Source: Haberlea rhodopensis (Eukaryota; Streptophyta; Magnoliopsida; Lamiales; Gesneriaceae). From it: DNA of 64,000 nucleotides. Shown in pieces: positions 1 to 10,380 of this stretch. The notes under the pieces are model-generated. The model did not search any database. It saw only the letters and a list, made by a program, of their open reading frames with translations, and was not told the origin of the DNA. Made by a program: the position numbers and the translations under genes. Every line of letters starts with the position of its first letter. The first letter of the stretch is position 1. Location: NCBI GenBank assembly GCA_907163345.1, contig CAJQUN010001093.1:1-64000 (forward strand), read 5' to 3'.

Positions 1-182
1 GAGAGTATTTGTTATTCTGTTATTTTTATCTTATATTTGATACTAGCTATTGCTAGGGAATACAGAAGCTCTGGGAGTTTGTTATTTCCATTTTTATATT
101 CAATCGAATGCATCTTATATTTCCAGAAGTATTGTTCTTCGTTGGCTCTTGTTTGTTATTAATCTGCTCAGGAGTTGTATCA
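1..182 (+). repeat. 5' LTR of G1
   Basis: This matches 4898-5089 with scattered substitutions and small indels. It ends in TGTATCA, followed at once by the tRNA-primer site. About 4 bases including the TG start lie left of the window. Confidence 0.88.
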
Positions 183-184
183 AT

Positions 185-203
185 TGATCCGACCTGCCGG
201 ATT
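185..203 (+). other. Primer-binding site of G1, complementary to tRNA-Tyr
   Basis: The bases after the LTR read TGATCCGACCTGCCGGATT. This is the complement of the 3' end of plant tRNA-Tyr including CCA, with one mismatch (A for G at the third base). A related antisense fragment at 5561-5583 has the perfect version. The usual plant initiator-Met site (TGGTATCAGAGC) is absent here. Confidence 0.8.
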
Positions 204-219
204 TAACCTGAGAAAATCA

Positions 220-1335
220 ATGGCGTCTATACGATCGGAATCACGTCTGGATGCGCTGGAACAATTGGTAGCTTGAATGAGGAATGATATCAACAGAATT
301 CATGGGATTCTCGGTTCCATGCAGGACGTAAAAAATGAAATGAATAGCGTCAGAAACGATGTGGCTGAAATCAAAGCGTTGATCTCTAACTAGATAAAGA
401 CAAAAGACAAGGGAAATGATACTGAAGAGAATCCATATATAAACCAGCAAACGATGGGAGAACCGAATCAAGGAGAAAATAGCACTGACGGCGGAGAATC
501 ACAGCCTAATGCAATGACGAAGCAGAGGAAATTATTGACTTACCCAGTTTCGAAGAGGAGACCCATTCATATGGCTGGGAATGGTAGATCAGCACTTCGA
601 ATTACATGGCACTCCGGTGGAAAGTAGATTGAAAATAGCCTATATGTGCATGGAAGGCATGGCGGTGCATCGGCTTAAATGGATTCAGAGCAAGGTTCCC
701 AATATGAATTGGGAAATGTTCGCGGCAGAACTCATAAAAGAGGTATGGGGGAAGAAAGGCAACTAATCCTTTTGAGATGTTATCATCTTTACGTCAAGGG
801 TCGCGATCAGTAAATGATTACATTGCGCATAGGTGGGAGAGTTGCCTGAAGGACAAGCACTGAGATATTTTCTCAGTGGTTGACATGAAGGAATTCGTCG
901 AAGCATGCACATTCATGAACCCAAAACTATTATACGTGCTATGGATTTAGTTAGATCAATCAAGGAGTCGGTTAATAGGGAGTTTACCAATCCGTATTCC
1001 ACCTATTCTGTGATGGGTAGTCAATCAGAGAGGAAAATGTCGAATAACGGGGGAGGAGGACATCGGATGGGTGGGATGAATAACATACAAGGGCCGCGAA
1101 AGGATCAGAATTAAAGCTTTGGATCAGTAAAGAAGATGACGGGAGGAATGGGGGTTTCACAGGGTGATAGACATAGCTCCAATGGAGGCGGGAGTTTTAA
1201 CAGGGAAGGGAGAATTGTGTCGCATCAGGAGTACTTGAGGAGGAAAGAAAAATCTTTGTTTCAGATGTGGGGAGCCATTTTCCCCAATACATAGTGTGCT
1301 AACAAGAGCATGCGTGTAACGGTCTTGGCAGAGGA
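220..1335 (+). pseudogene. G1 gag remnant
   Basis: An ATG at 220 opens MASIRSESRLDALEQLVA and then meets a stop. Gag-like segments follow in different frames. One, at about 581-766, has the FELHGTPVESRLKIAYMCME motif typical of the gypsy capsid region. A zinc-knuckle-like CFRCGEPFSPIHS can be read near 1257-1295, but its frame does not connect to the upstream pieces. Gag would form the virus-like particle around the element RNA. Several frameshifts and stops make this a dead copy. Confidence 0.75.
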
Positions 1336-1374
1336 AGAAGTAGTGAGGAGGAGTGGGAGACAGAGCCTGAAGCA

Positions 1375-1765
1375 TTGGAGGTTGGAGCAACACTTGAACC
1401 TCAAGGGGTGGAGTATGGAACATTGGAACTACCATTATATTCGGTTGGAGGGGTCAACCTCTCTCGCACCATGAAATTGAGAGGAAAAATAGCAGGTACC
1501 AGTGTCATCACCATGATTGACAGTGGTGCGAGCCACAACTTCGTATCAAGAAAGTTAATAGCAGAGTTGGGCCTAGAAGTTGATGAGAACGAAACGGTTT
1601 GGGGTTTACTTGGGGAATGGATGTAGGTTGCAAGGTCAAGGGGTGTGTAGGAACATAGAAATTGATTTGGGAGTGTGTCAAATACATGTTGATAGCTACC
1701 TCTTCGAATGGGGAGGGGTGGACCTGATTCTGGGAATTGAATGGTTGAGCACGTTGGGGGAATGA
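1375..1765 (+). pseudogene. G1 aspartic protease remnant
   Basis: The retropepsin active site is visible as MIDSGASHNFVSRKL at about 1513-1557, with the catalytic Asp in D-S-G. In family members this protease cuts the Gag-Pol polyprotein. A second segment in another frame (1580-1765) ends with DLILGIEWLSTLG, the conserved C-terminal retropepsin motif, so at least one frameshift splits the domain. Confidence 0.8.
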
Positions 1766-2039
1766 AGGTGGATTGGAAGATGGTGATGAATTTGGTGAAC
1801 CCGATAAGGAAATGATAATCCAAGGGGACCCTTCATTAAATAGGTCCTTGGTATCATTGCCTTCTTAATCAAAGACCGTGGTTGTGGTATTCTGTGGGGC
1901 ACTTTGGGCAAGCATGGTTGATTAGGAGGAAGTTGGTCAAAGGGAGCAGGGTCAGGTGCGTTCAACGGAGATTTCAGAGTTATCTCGATTTAGCACAATT
2001 TTTAAAGAGCCGAAGGCCTAACCAGCTAGGGAGGCCGAA

Positions 2040-3300
2040 CATGTAATTCAAATCAAGGAAGCTATGGACCTATATCGGTGAGGTCGTACAGATATGCTCA
2101 TTGCCAGAAAAATGAGATGGAACGATTGGTGAAAGAGATGTTAGCTGTTGGTTTATTCAACCCAGTACTAGTCCATATTCCAGCCCGGTATCTTAGTCAA
2201 AAAGAAGGATGGGAGTTGGAGATTTTGTTTGGACTACCGAGCTTTGAATGAGATTACTATAGCCGACAAATATCCCATTCCGGTTGTGGATGAGTTGCTG
2301 GATGAGCTTCATGGAGCTTTACATTTTTCGAAACTTGATTGACGTTCGGGCTATCAGCAGATTCTAGTACGGCGAGAGGATGTTCCTAAAACAGGCTTTT
2401 AGGACACATTCCAGCATTATGAGTTTTTAGTAATGCCATTTGGATTGAAGAACGCTCCCGCTTACATTTCAAGCCACTATGAATGAGGTACTCCGGCCAT
2501 TTCTAAGGAAAATTTGTCCTTGTATTTTCGATGATATTTTAATTTCTTGCAACACCTGGAACGAGCATTTGACGCATTTGGAAATGGTTTTAAAAATTCT
2601 GAGTGGCCATCAGTTAGTGATGAACAAAAAAAAGTGTATGTTTGGGTCAAATGAGGTAGAATATTTGGGCCACATCATTTCTGGGAAGGGGGTATTGATG
2701 GATGATAAAAAAATTGTGAGTGTGAGGGAGTGGCCAATACCAAAAAATGTGAGGGGGTGCGTGGGTTTCTGGGACTCACGGGATACTATAGAAAATTCAT
2801 AAAGACATATGGATTGTTAGCCAAACCCTTAATAGAGTTTCTGAAAAAAAATAATTTTTCTTGGGGGTGGAAGCACAAAAAAGTTTTGAACAACTTAAGC
2901 TATGGTTAAGGCTCCGGTATTAAAATTACCTGACTTTACTAAAGATTTTGTGATTGAGTGTGATGCATCAGGAAAAGGAATTGGGGATGTTTTGTCCCAA
3001 GAAGGAAGCCCGGTTGCCTTCTTTAGCAAGGCTTTAACAACAAGAACATTGGACAAATCCACATATGAGAAAGAGCTCATGTCGATGGTGATGCCTATTC
3101 AGCATTGGTTGCCTTATTTGTTGGGAAGAAAATTTGTAGCGATCACTGATCATCGATCATTCAAGAGCTTGTTACAACAGCGCATTATCACCCTGGATCA
3201 ACAACATTGGCTATCCAAATTACTGGGTACGGGTTTGAAATAAAGTATCGAGCAGGGAAGCTGAATATAGTAGCAGATGCTTTATCAAGGCAAGGGGAAG
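2040..3300 (+). pseudogene. G1 reverse transcriptase and RNase H remnant
   Basis: The order is recognisable despite several breaks. Near 2330 the core KLD-RSGYQQ has a TGA in place of Leu. At 2479-2802 the catalytic FDDILIS is present, followed by VEYLGHIISGKGV. RNase H follows at 2902-3243, with DFVIECDASGKGIGDVLSQ and ITDHRSFKSLL. RT copies element RNA into DNA and RNase H removes the RNA strand. The pieces lie in different frames and there are in-frame stops. Confidence 0.85.
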
Positions 3301-3363
3301 ATGTGGAATTGGTTGAAATATCTATGCCGGTCTGGTTGGATTGGAATGACATTAAATCAGTGA

Positions 3364-4440
3364 TTGAGGGGAAGTAAAGAACTTCAGGCTATTATAGAAA
3401 AGTTGATCACTGGACAACAAGAAGCTTCAAAATATGCCTTAGAACACGGACGACTCTTGTATAAAGACCGTTTATTGATTCCTCATGGATCTATTTGGGT
3501 GAAAAGGTTACTGGCTGAATTTCATATTACTCCAAGTGGAGGCCACTCAGGAGCTGCACGTACACTCAAGAGGCTTGCTGCTTGTTTTTATTGGAAAGGA
3601 ATGAAAAACGATGTAGTCAAGTTTGTGGCGGAATGCAATGTATGTCAGCAACATAAATATTTAGCTAAATCCCAAGCAGGGCTGCTCCAGGCCTTACCAA
3701 TTCCAGTCAATATCTGGGAAGAGTTAACAATGGATTTCATAACAGGTCTACCAAAATCAAAAGGGTTCGAAGCTATATTGGTGTTGGTGGTGGACAGATT
3801 ATTAAAGGCATCTCATTTTATGTTGATTAAGCATCCAGTTCAGCCATGGGAGTTGCTGAAATTTTTGTCAAGGAGGTGGTTCGCTTGCATGGGATTCCTA
3901 AATCTATTGTTAGTGACAAGGATCCTATATTTATGAGTAACTTTTGGTATGAATTCTTTGAATTACAGGGCACATTATTGAAGATGAGTTCTGCTTATCA
4001 TCCGGAAACTGATGGACATACTGAGGTCCTTAATCGATGTTTGGAGACTTATCTTCGTGCCTTTGCATTTGAGCAACCGAAGACTTGGGCTGAGTGGATA
4101 GCATGGGCAGAATATTGTATAATACCACCTTCCAATCTTCTGCAGGTATGACGCCTTTTGAAGCAATGTATGGGAGGAAACCACCAACTATTATTCAATA
4201 TTTATCTGGAGAGTCGAGGGTGGCAAGCGTGGCTCAGGAACTTCAGGAGCGAGATGAATTATAGAGACAACTAAAGTTCAATCTACATAGAGCCCAACAT
4301 CGCATGATCAAACACGCCAACACACACCGAAGGGATGTGGCTTATGAAGTAGGAGATATAGTGTATTTAAAGTTGAGACCCCCGTCGTCAGCAATTCATA
4401 TGCAGGAGAGTGTATCAGAAGATTGCTGCCAGGTATTGTG
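3364..4440 (+). pseudogene. G1 integrase remnant
   Basis: The zinc-binding HHCC region is seen as H-x-GGHSGAARTLKRL with C-NVC-QQHK (about 3520-3650). The catalytic core follows, with LTMDFITGLPKS, then SIVSDKDPIF and HPETDGHTEVLNR in a shifted frame (3846-4151). The three acidic residues can therefore be found, but not in one reading frame. The GPY-like tail near 4330-4440 is also broken. Confidence 0.85.
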
Positions 4441-4473
4441 GTCTTTTCATGATTATTAAAAAAAATAGGGGAG

Positions 4474-4896
4474 GTGGCATACAAGCTCCAGCTACCAACA
4501 GGATCTAGAGTTCATCCTGTGTTCAATGCATCGTGCCTCAAGAAAGCAATTGGCAGTCAGCTGGGAGAAGAAGTAAAGTTACCTGAAGAGTTGGAGACTG
4601 ATTTGGCAATTAAATATGAACCACAAGTTCTATCCATGAGGTTTAAGAAGAGGGGAACCGAACAAATTCTGCGGTTGGTGGTGCACTGGAAAGGCAGGAA
4701 AATAGAGGAAGCAACTTGGGAGGATGCAGACATCTTGACTACTCAATTTCCTGACTTTTGCCTCGAGGACAAGGCAAATGTTGAAGGGGAGGGTGTTGAT
4801 ACAGGCCCAATCAATCAAAGGCCCAAGATACAAATTGTGTACACAAGGAATGGGTGGAGAGGTGCACGTGGGGGGAAATGGAATATCAGGGAGTGA
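4474..4896 (+). pseudogene. G1 integrase C-terminus with chromodomain
   Basis: This open segment carries the tail motif VHPVFNASCLKKAIG and then a chromodomain-like stretch, LVVHWKGRKIEEATWEDA, near residues 68-87. Chromodomains on chromovirus integrases are known to steer integration toward particular chromatin. The stop codon overlaps the start of the 3' LTR, as is common in compact gypsy elements. It is the best preserved part of G1, but it cannot be expressed from the broken polyprotein upstream. Confidence 0.85.
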
Positions 4897-5089
4897 GGAG
4901 AGAATATTTGTTATTCTGTTTTTTTTGTTATCTGATATTTGATACTAGCTAATGCTAGGGAATACAGAGCTTGCTATGAGAGTTTGTTATTTCCATTTTT
5001 ATATTCAATCGAATACAGTTCTTATGTTTCCAGAAGTATTGTTCTTTGTTGGCTCTTGTTTGTTATTAATCTGCTCAGGAGTTGTATCA
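4894..5089 (+). repeat. 3' LTR of G1
   Basis: It begins TGAGGAGAGAATATTTG and ends GTTGTATCA, giving 196 bp with TG..CA ends. It is preceded by a purine-rich tract containing GTGGGGGGAAATGGAA. It matches the 5' LTR at 1-182. Confidence 0.88.
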
Positions 5090-5159
5090 CAGGGCTTCAT
5101 CGATCGAATTCCGATTGACTTCAGTGTGACACAATTTCACTTTTGAGTGCTCATACTGT

Positions 5160-5935
5160 GAATCGATCTACACAAGGCCAGGGTATGAAACTCCTTAGGC
5201 CTTTAGCTTCTTTGACGACTTGTTTCGATTCCTCACTATCTTGTTGGTGCTCTTTGACCAGTGAGTTTTCCTCCTCGGCATCTTGCTTATGGGGTTTCTC
5301 CATGGTTTGGTGAATGAACTAGGCTTTCTGGTTATCGACTCGTTGCGGAATTCCTTCTAGCCTTTAGTTGCACCTACCCCCACTCTTTTCTGGAGCTACT
5401 CCATCATTCATCTCAAGTTCGATAGACACTCCACCACATTGTCCATCTTATCCAGTCTGCCTGGAATTTCTGACATGTTTTTCTACAATCTAATTATCGA
5501 TTTCTCCATAGATTCCATCTTAGTTTCTGAACATATGCTGGCCATTGTATTCTTCTCCCATTCGAATCCGGCAGGTCGGACCATTGTCATGACTCGAACA
5601 AAATGAAGAACTCAACTCAAACATTAATAAATGAAATGGAAATTGTCTTCAAAATGATACGAAAATCGAAAATGTCATCAGAGTTCCCAGAGAACGACTC
5701 TCTGTACAAGTCTTTCTTTATCACCCTAGCAAAGCTAGTAACACTCCTGAACAAGAAACATAACAGAGTAATTCTCTACCCTCTCTTTACTCACATTTTA
5801 ATCCTCACTGACACGTGTTTGCCCCATTCCTCTTCTAGAATACACATACTTAATCATGGGCTTTGGATTATCACTATTAACTAGGCTCAAAGGACTTGGG
5901 TTCCTAATACAACCTAGTTCAGTATGACTAAATAA
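5160..5935 (-). mobile_element. Antisense chromovirus fragment (internal end, LTR, PBS, gag start)
   Basis: Read on the minus strand, 5935-5794 resembles the 3' internal end of G1. An LTR follows at 5793-5585, starting TGAGTAAAGAGAGGG and ending GTCATGACA. A primer-binding site lies at 5583-5561, then a gag-like leader to about 5160. The LTR is diverged from G1 but shares TACTAGCT-TGCTAGGG and the tRNA-Tyr site. An LTR with internal sequence on both sides is not a simple insertion or solo LTR; it looks like a piece of a tandem or recombined array. Confidence 0.6.
5561..5583 (-). other. Perfect tRNA-Tyr primer-binding site in antisense fragment
   Basis: The plus strand here reads as the last 23 bases of plant tRNA-Tyr, from the T-loop TTCGAATCC through the acceptor GGTCGGA to CCA. 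On the minus strand it is therefore a primer-binding site directly after an LTR. It is not a tRNA gene: the rest of a tRNA is absent and CCA is encoded, whereas plant nuclear tRNA genes lack CCA. Confidence 0.8.
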
Positions 5936-6227
5936 TTTTCGGTTTTGCTTACGTGAAAGGAAAAATAACAAAAAAAGTTATTGAGGGCCACTCTTCAGAA
6001 TTTTGATATTCGAAAGCATTTGGCCCAAAATTCAGCATTTATGATGTGTCTCAGTTCAATCTGGAATTTGATGTGGCATATGTGCCGTCTAATCCTTAGC
6101 TAGGATCTACATTTTTTTTGAAGGATTGTATATATGCTAATGCATATGATGCGGCTTTCTATGCTATAACCTTCAGTCATTACCTTAATCAATAAAATTT
6201 ATCTTCTTAATGCATTTTATTGTGCAG
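5936..6227 (+). other. Intron or truncated upstream flank of ALDH22A1
   Basis: This AT-rich stretch ends in the acceptor TTATTGTGCAG just before the first recognised exon. No exon is seen in it. The inserted retroelements to the left either sit inside this intron, with more exons outside the window, or mark a truncation. The sequence cannot decide which. Confidence 0.6.
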
Positions 6228-7543
6228 GGCCCCCCACTTCTTGGAAAATACGACATGGGAGCCATATGCATGCAAGAGCATTCTGAAAAACTCCAGAGTC
6301 TGGTAAAGGATGCCCTCGACAAAGGAGCGGAACTTGTTGGTAGAGGAAGTGTTGGGCATATTGGTGAAGGTGCCGTGGATCAATATTTCCCTCCTACTGT
6401 AATTGTTAATGTCAACCACACTATGAGATTGATGCAAGAGGAGGTAATTCAATTAATTGCAACACAATTGGTGCCTGAACTGGGTGAAGTTGAAGCCCGT
6501 AGTAGTTTGTTCTTAATTATTTATTCATGCAGGCTTTTGGACCAATATTGCCAATAATGAAATTTAGCTCCGATGAAGAGGTTGTGAAGCTTGCAAATGA
6601 TTCAAAGTACGGGCTTGGATGTGCTGTGTTTTCGGGCAGTCAACGCCGTGCGAAAGCGATAGCTTCTCAGTTACATTGTGGTATTGCTGCAATTAATGAT
6701 TTTGCGTCAAACTACATGTGTCAGGTAATCGTTCGTACTAAAAATACATAGTTTAAATTATTAACTTCTTTCCATATTTACAATTTTGTAGAATTTTTTT
6801 TATCACTATTTGCATCAGTTTGGATTGCAAAATTTTGTATGTTTGACATAATTATATTTCAATTTCTTGCAGTCCCTTCCATTTGGTGGTGTAAAAGACA
6901 GTGGATTTGGGAGATTTGCTGGTGTTGAAGGTTTGAGAGCTTGTTGTCTAATTAAATCAGTAGTCGAGGACAGATGGTGGCCATTAATTAAAACAAAGAT
7001 TCCGAAGCCGATCCAGGTTAGTTTCAGAAGCTTATTTCTCCAGCCTTTGTTTCCTTACAACAAGATCTTAACCTAGTGGTTGTCATCTATTTCCCAATAG
7101 AAGAGATATCGGGTTTGAGTCCTCCACCCACCCCTAAAATAAAAAAATAAAATAAAAAAAGGTCCGTAAATACTGGACATAAAAACGTTCAACTTTTGAA
7201 TGATAAGCAAATACTATTTTTAAAAAAAGTCGCGATGATATTTTCAGCCTATTTTAAAGTCGAAAGTATGAATATATGCGAGAGCATGAGTAGGATCCAG
7301 ATTTTTAAAAACCTTTTTGTGCTATTGTGGTTTACGAGTTTTTCCCATCTGCACTAATGCATCTGTTCCAACATGCAGTATCCCATTTCGGAGAATGGCT
7401 TCGTATTTCAGGAATCACTCGTAGAGGCTTTGTATGGCTTAAACATATGGGATCGTTTGCGGGCATTGGTGGATGTTCTGAAAATCATTTCGGAGAAGAA
7501 CACTCCTACGAACAGCAAAAAAAAAACGATTAGAAGTGACTAG
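6228..7543 (+). CDS. ALDH22A1: Aldehyde dehydrogenase family 22 member A1, C-terminal four exons (5' exons outside window)
   Basis: Four exons join in phase 0: 6228-6443, 6533-6724, 6873-7016 and 7379-7543 (TAG). All have AG acceptors and GT donors and there are no internal stops; together they give 238 residues. Recognised motifs are GPPLLGKYDMGA, the family-typical AFGPILPIMKFSSDEEV, AINDFASNYM, and SLPFGGVKDSGFGRFAG, which fits the conserved C-terminal oligomerisation and catalytic-domain region. ALDHs oxidise aldehydes to acids with NAD(P); ALDH22A1 is a single-copy plant family with an N-terminal membrane or secretory segment that would lie upstream. The catalytic Cys exon is not in the window. 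Intact splicing and frame suggest a functional gene whose upstream intron carries several kilobases of retroelements, although a truncated 3' fragment is possible. Confidence 0.88.
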
Positions 7544-7844
7544 CTGGATATAACTGAAAATATCTCGAGGTTTTCATGTGTAAGTCTCTTTTTTTTGTGG
7601 AAAATGCTTGCTGGGGTTTATTGGCCTTTGGATACTTTCTGACACAGAATTGTTGTAAAATGGAACAGTTAGAGTGAGATCTCATGTATGACAGCACATT
7701 TGTTATGTTTTAATCATAGGAAGATTTTATTTTACTTCTTTACAATTGTTGCTTATATTCATATCAGAGTGACTCGAACTTTGTTTTAAATTTTGGAAAA
7801 CCAGTTATTGTTTCCTCGAATGCTAATTGGTTAACCACTTCGTA
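7544..7844 (+). other. Probable 3' UTR and flank of ALDH22A1
   Basis: No further exon is seen. T-rich and AT-rich sequence with TTGTTATG and ATTTTATTTTACTTC stretches is compatible with plant polyadenylation near 7680-7760. It ends at the copia insertion. Confidence 0.4.
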
Positions 7845-7849
7845 GGGAA

Positions 7850-8364
7850 TGTTGGAAAACGAAATGAATTAAAAAAAAAAAAAAAAAAACTATGCTCGAT
7901 CGATCGAGCTGGTCAGAAATTTTCGTCCTTGCGTGAAATGATGTGTCCATTCACGTTGGGTGCGTTTTTTCCTTGATATGGTGTATCCAAATGGTGTCTT
8001 TTGGACTCCTATATTTCATTTACTATATATAGGACATTCATCACTTGTTACAAACATGATTTTTTGAAATCTACATCATACAAAGATCAAACTGCGAGCA
8101 ATTAATTTGTTCATCAAATTTCTTCTTATTGAGTGTTTTGAACCTTTGTGGTTTGAAAACTTGTGATTTGGAGTGCTCATATCACAAGTCATAGTCGTTG
8201 TATATTGGGAGAGAAATTGTCATAGCAAACTGTTAGCACCGTAGCAGGGCAATATTGTCTTAAGGACAGAGATTTTAAATCTCGCATCACCATTTCTAAT
8301 ATAAAGCCATTTGTTTTTTGCTGCTACTTTCCTAAGATACACATCCATAAAATTTCGAACTACA
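7850..8364 (+). repeat. 5' LTR of C-A
   Basis: The 515-bp LTR contains a 19-base A run, a perfect palindrome GCTCGATCGATCGAGC at about 7894-7909, and a TATA-like TACTATATATAGG near 8021. It shares most positions with 11570-12073. Confidence 0.9.
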
Positions 8365-8366
8365 AT

Positions 8367-8381
8367 CTTAAGACAATATTA
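8367..8381 (+). other. Putative primer-binding region complementary to its own LTR
   Basis: The bases right after the LTR read CTTAAGACAATATTA. The reverse complement of the first 14 is in the 5' LTR at 8251-8264 (AATATTGTCTTAAG), and the 3' LTR has the full 15-base match near 11967. The usual initiator-tRNA site is not present. Confidence 0.55.
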
Positions 8382-8388
8382 GCAACAA

Positions 8389-9257
8389 ATGGCTTCGTCG
8401 AGTGCAACAACTTTAGTTCATCATGGTGAAAGACCTGAAAAGTTCAATGGGAATGATTTCAAGCGATGGCAACAAAAGATGTTTTATTTAACAACTTTAG
8501 GGTTGGCAAGGTTCCTCAATGAGGATGCTCCTACTATTATGGAGAGTAAAACCGACAACCAAAAGAGTGTTGCGGTTGATGCGTGGAAACAACGCGATTT
8601 TCTATGCAAGAATTATATTCTCAACGGACTGGACAACACATTATACAACGTGTATTGTCTAGTGAAGACGGCCAAGGAATTGTGGTAATCCTTGGAGAAG
8701 AAGCATATATCCGAGGATGCCAACATGAAGAAATTCATCGTTGGGCGATTCCTGGATTTCAAAATGGTTGATACAAAGCCTGTGATAACACAAATGCAAT
8801 ATTTGCAAGTTATCATGCACGAAATTCATGCGGATGGAATGTTTATAAATGATTCATTCCAAGTGGCCGTAATGATTGAGAAGTTGCATCTGTCATGGAA
8901 AGACTTCAAGAATTATCTCAAGCACAAACGAAAATAGATGAATCTTGAAGACCTTGTGGTTCGCTTGAGAATCGAAGAGGACAACAGAATTTCTGAAAGA
9001 AAGGAAAATTGGCACCAACATGAAGCACGAGTGAACTTAGTGGAAAAACACGCCGGAACAAAGCGCAAGTTTGACGGCATGGCCTCCAAATCTGAGGCGA
9101 AGAAGTTCAAAGGCAAGTGCTACAAATGTGAAAACTCAATCACATGGCGAATGATTGTCGCAATAAAGACGGTCGTGGGAAGGCTATGGATCAAGTAAAT
9201 GTGACCGAAGAAGATCGTCTCTCAAATGATTTGGATGATCTAGCGCTTACCGCTTAA
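8389..9257 (+). pseudogene. C-A gag with two in-frame stops and a zinc-knuckle frameshift
   Basis: It opens MASSSATTLVHHGERPEKF and carries the copia Gag signature KFNGNDFKRWQQKMFYLTTL. The same frame runs through TAA at 8686-8688 and TAG at 8935-8937. It continues as SLEKKHISEDANMKKF, then MNLEDLVVRLRIEEDNR and a basic region. The zinc knuckle starts CYKCE near 9118, and a small deletion then shifts the frame; in the other frame MANDCRNKD completes it. The tail DDLALTA then TAA ends at 9257. Gag would package element RNA. Only three lesions in about 290 codons makes Gag far better kept than pol. Confidence 0.85.
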
Positions 9258-10380
9258 TTATATTGTGTATCTTTGAAAGTTATAAACTCCAAGAATGGAG
9301 TGATTCTAAATAAATGTAATGACGATATTTGTTGAAAGCAATAAAATTTATGCTATTACTTCTTGTATTGAATCTTATGGTTTGTGGCATGATTGTTAGG
9401 ATCATTTAAACCATAATTCGCAGCACAAATTATAATGTTAAATTTATTGCTTGTGTGGGCCTTAAGTTAACAAAATCATCATTCATTTGCTAAAAGAATC
9501 ATAACATCTCTAGAATTAACTCATAATGATGTTTGTGATGGAAAGATTGTGCAGACTAGAGACGTGAGAAAAATAATTTGTTACTTTATCAATATTTGCA
9601 CATGATATTGTTGTGACTTTTTGTTATGAAGCAAAAACGATGCCAATGATGTGTTTAAACACTTCAAGAATGATATTGCAATAAAATTTAGCAAATGAGT
9701 TTTGCTATGAGAAATTGTGAGTAGATTATACTTGTGTTGTCTAAGAATTTTTGTCGCTTAAGCTTGAATATGCAAGACTATAAAATCTTGAATTCGAGTT
9801 TCTAAGCTTTGTACGCTTAAAATACAAGTGATAAATCGAAGACACAAATTTTGATTAGGCGTTGTAATATAACAAATTGGTTCATTTTGAATTTCTAAGC
9901 TAGTACGGTTATAACATGAATTTGCAAGATTTAAAATCTTGAATTCACGTTTTCTAAGCTAGTGTGCTTAAATTGCAAACTGTGAACCGAGTTTGATAAT
10001 TTTATCTAAGTTTCAACTTTTGTAAGCATGTACGCTTAATTCTGAAATTTTCAAGAAATAAAAACTTGAATTTGGATTTGTAAGACAATAACGCTTAGAA
10101 CTTGAAAACGAAAGTTTGAATGCCAGTTCAATTCGTGATTATCCCGAAGTTGTGGGTGGTTTGCAATTCTATCACATACAAACTACCACATTTAAGCAAG
10201 GATGAAAAACCTTAAGATTGAAGGGAACAATAGTTTCCTACAATATTTGAAATGTGGTGGTGCTTGGCTAAACAAGAAATATGAAGGCCAAAGTAAAGTC
10301 ATAACAAACATCAAATAAAAGACGTGAAAAGTTGGACAAATCATGTTGTCAAATAGATTAACGAGTGTGATAAATTTGTA
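9258..10380 (+). repeat. C-A internal non-coding region with degenerate repeats
   Basis: No coding sequence is seen. From about 9740 to 10690 a degenerate motif recurs: TTTCTAAGCT, a short gap, TACGCTTAAAT, then sequence like TTGCAAGA-T-AAAATCTTGAAT. Examples lie near 9745-9835, 9895-9980, 10015-10110 and 10560-10650. The AAGC and GCTT halves give each unit a weak dyad. This occupies the place where protease, integrase and most of RT should be. Confidence 0.6.

Larger units (their letters stand above)
1..5089 (+). mobile_element. Ty3/gypsy chromovirus G1, decayed, near full length
   Basis: Short near-identical LTRs flank gag, protease, reverse transcriptase, RNase H, integrase and a C-terminal chromodomain, in the Ty3/gypsy order. 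The left LTR lacks only about 4 bases at the window edge, judged against the right copy, so nearly the whole element is here. Every domain carries stops or frameshifts, so the copy cannot supply its own proteins. Any TSD cannot be checked because the left flank is outside the window. The short LTR of about 196 bp and the chromodomain suggest a chromovirus; I do not assign the clade. Confidence 0.9.

Noticed and set aside
5561..5583. tRNA-Tyr gene
   Set aside because: Only the 3' 23 bases with an encoded CCA are present, next to an LTR end; this is a primer-binding site.
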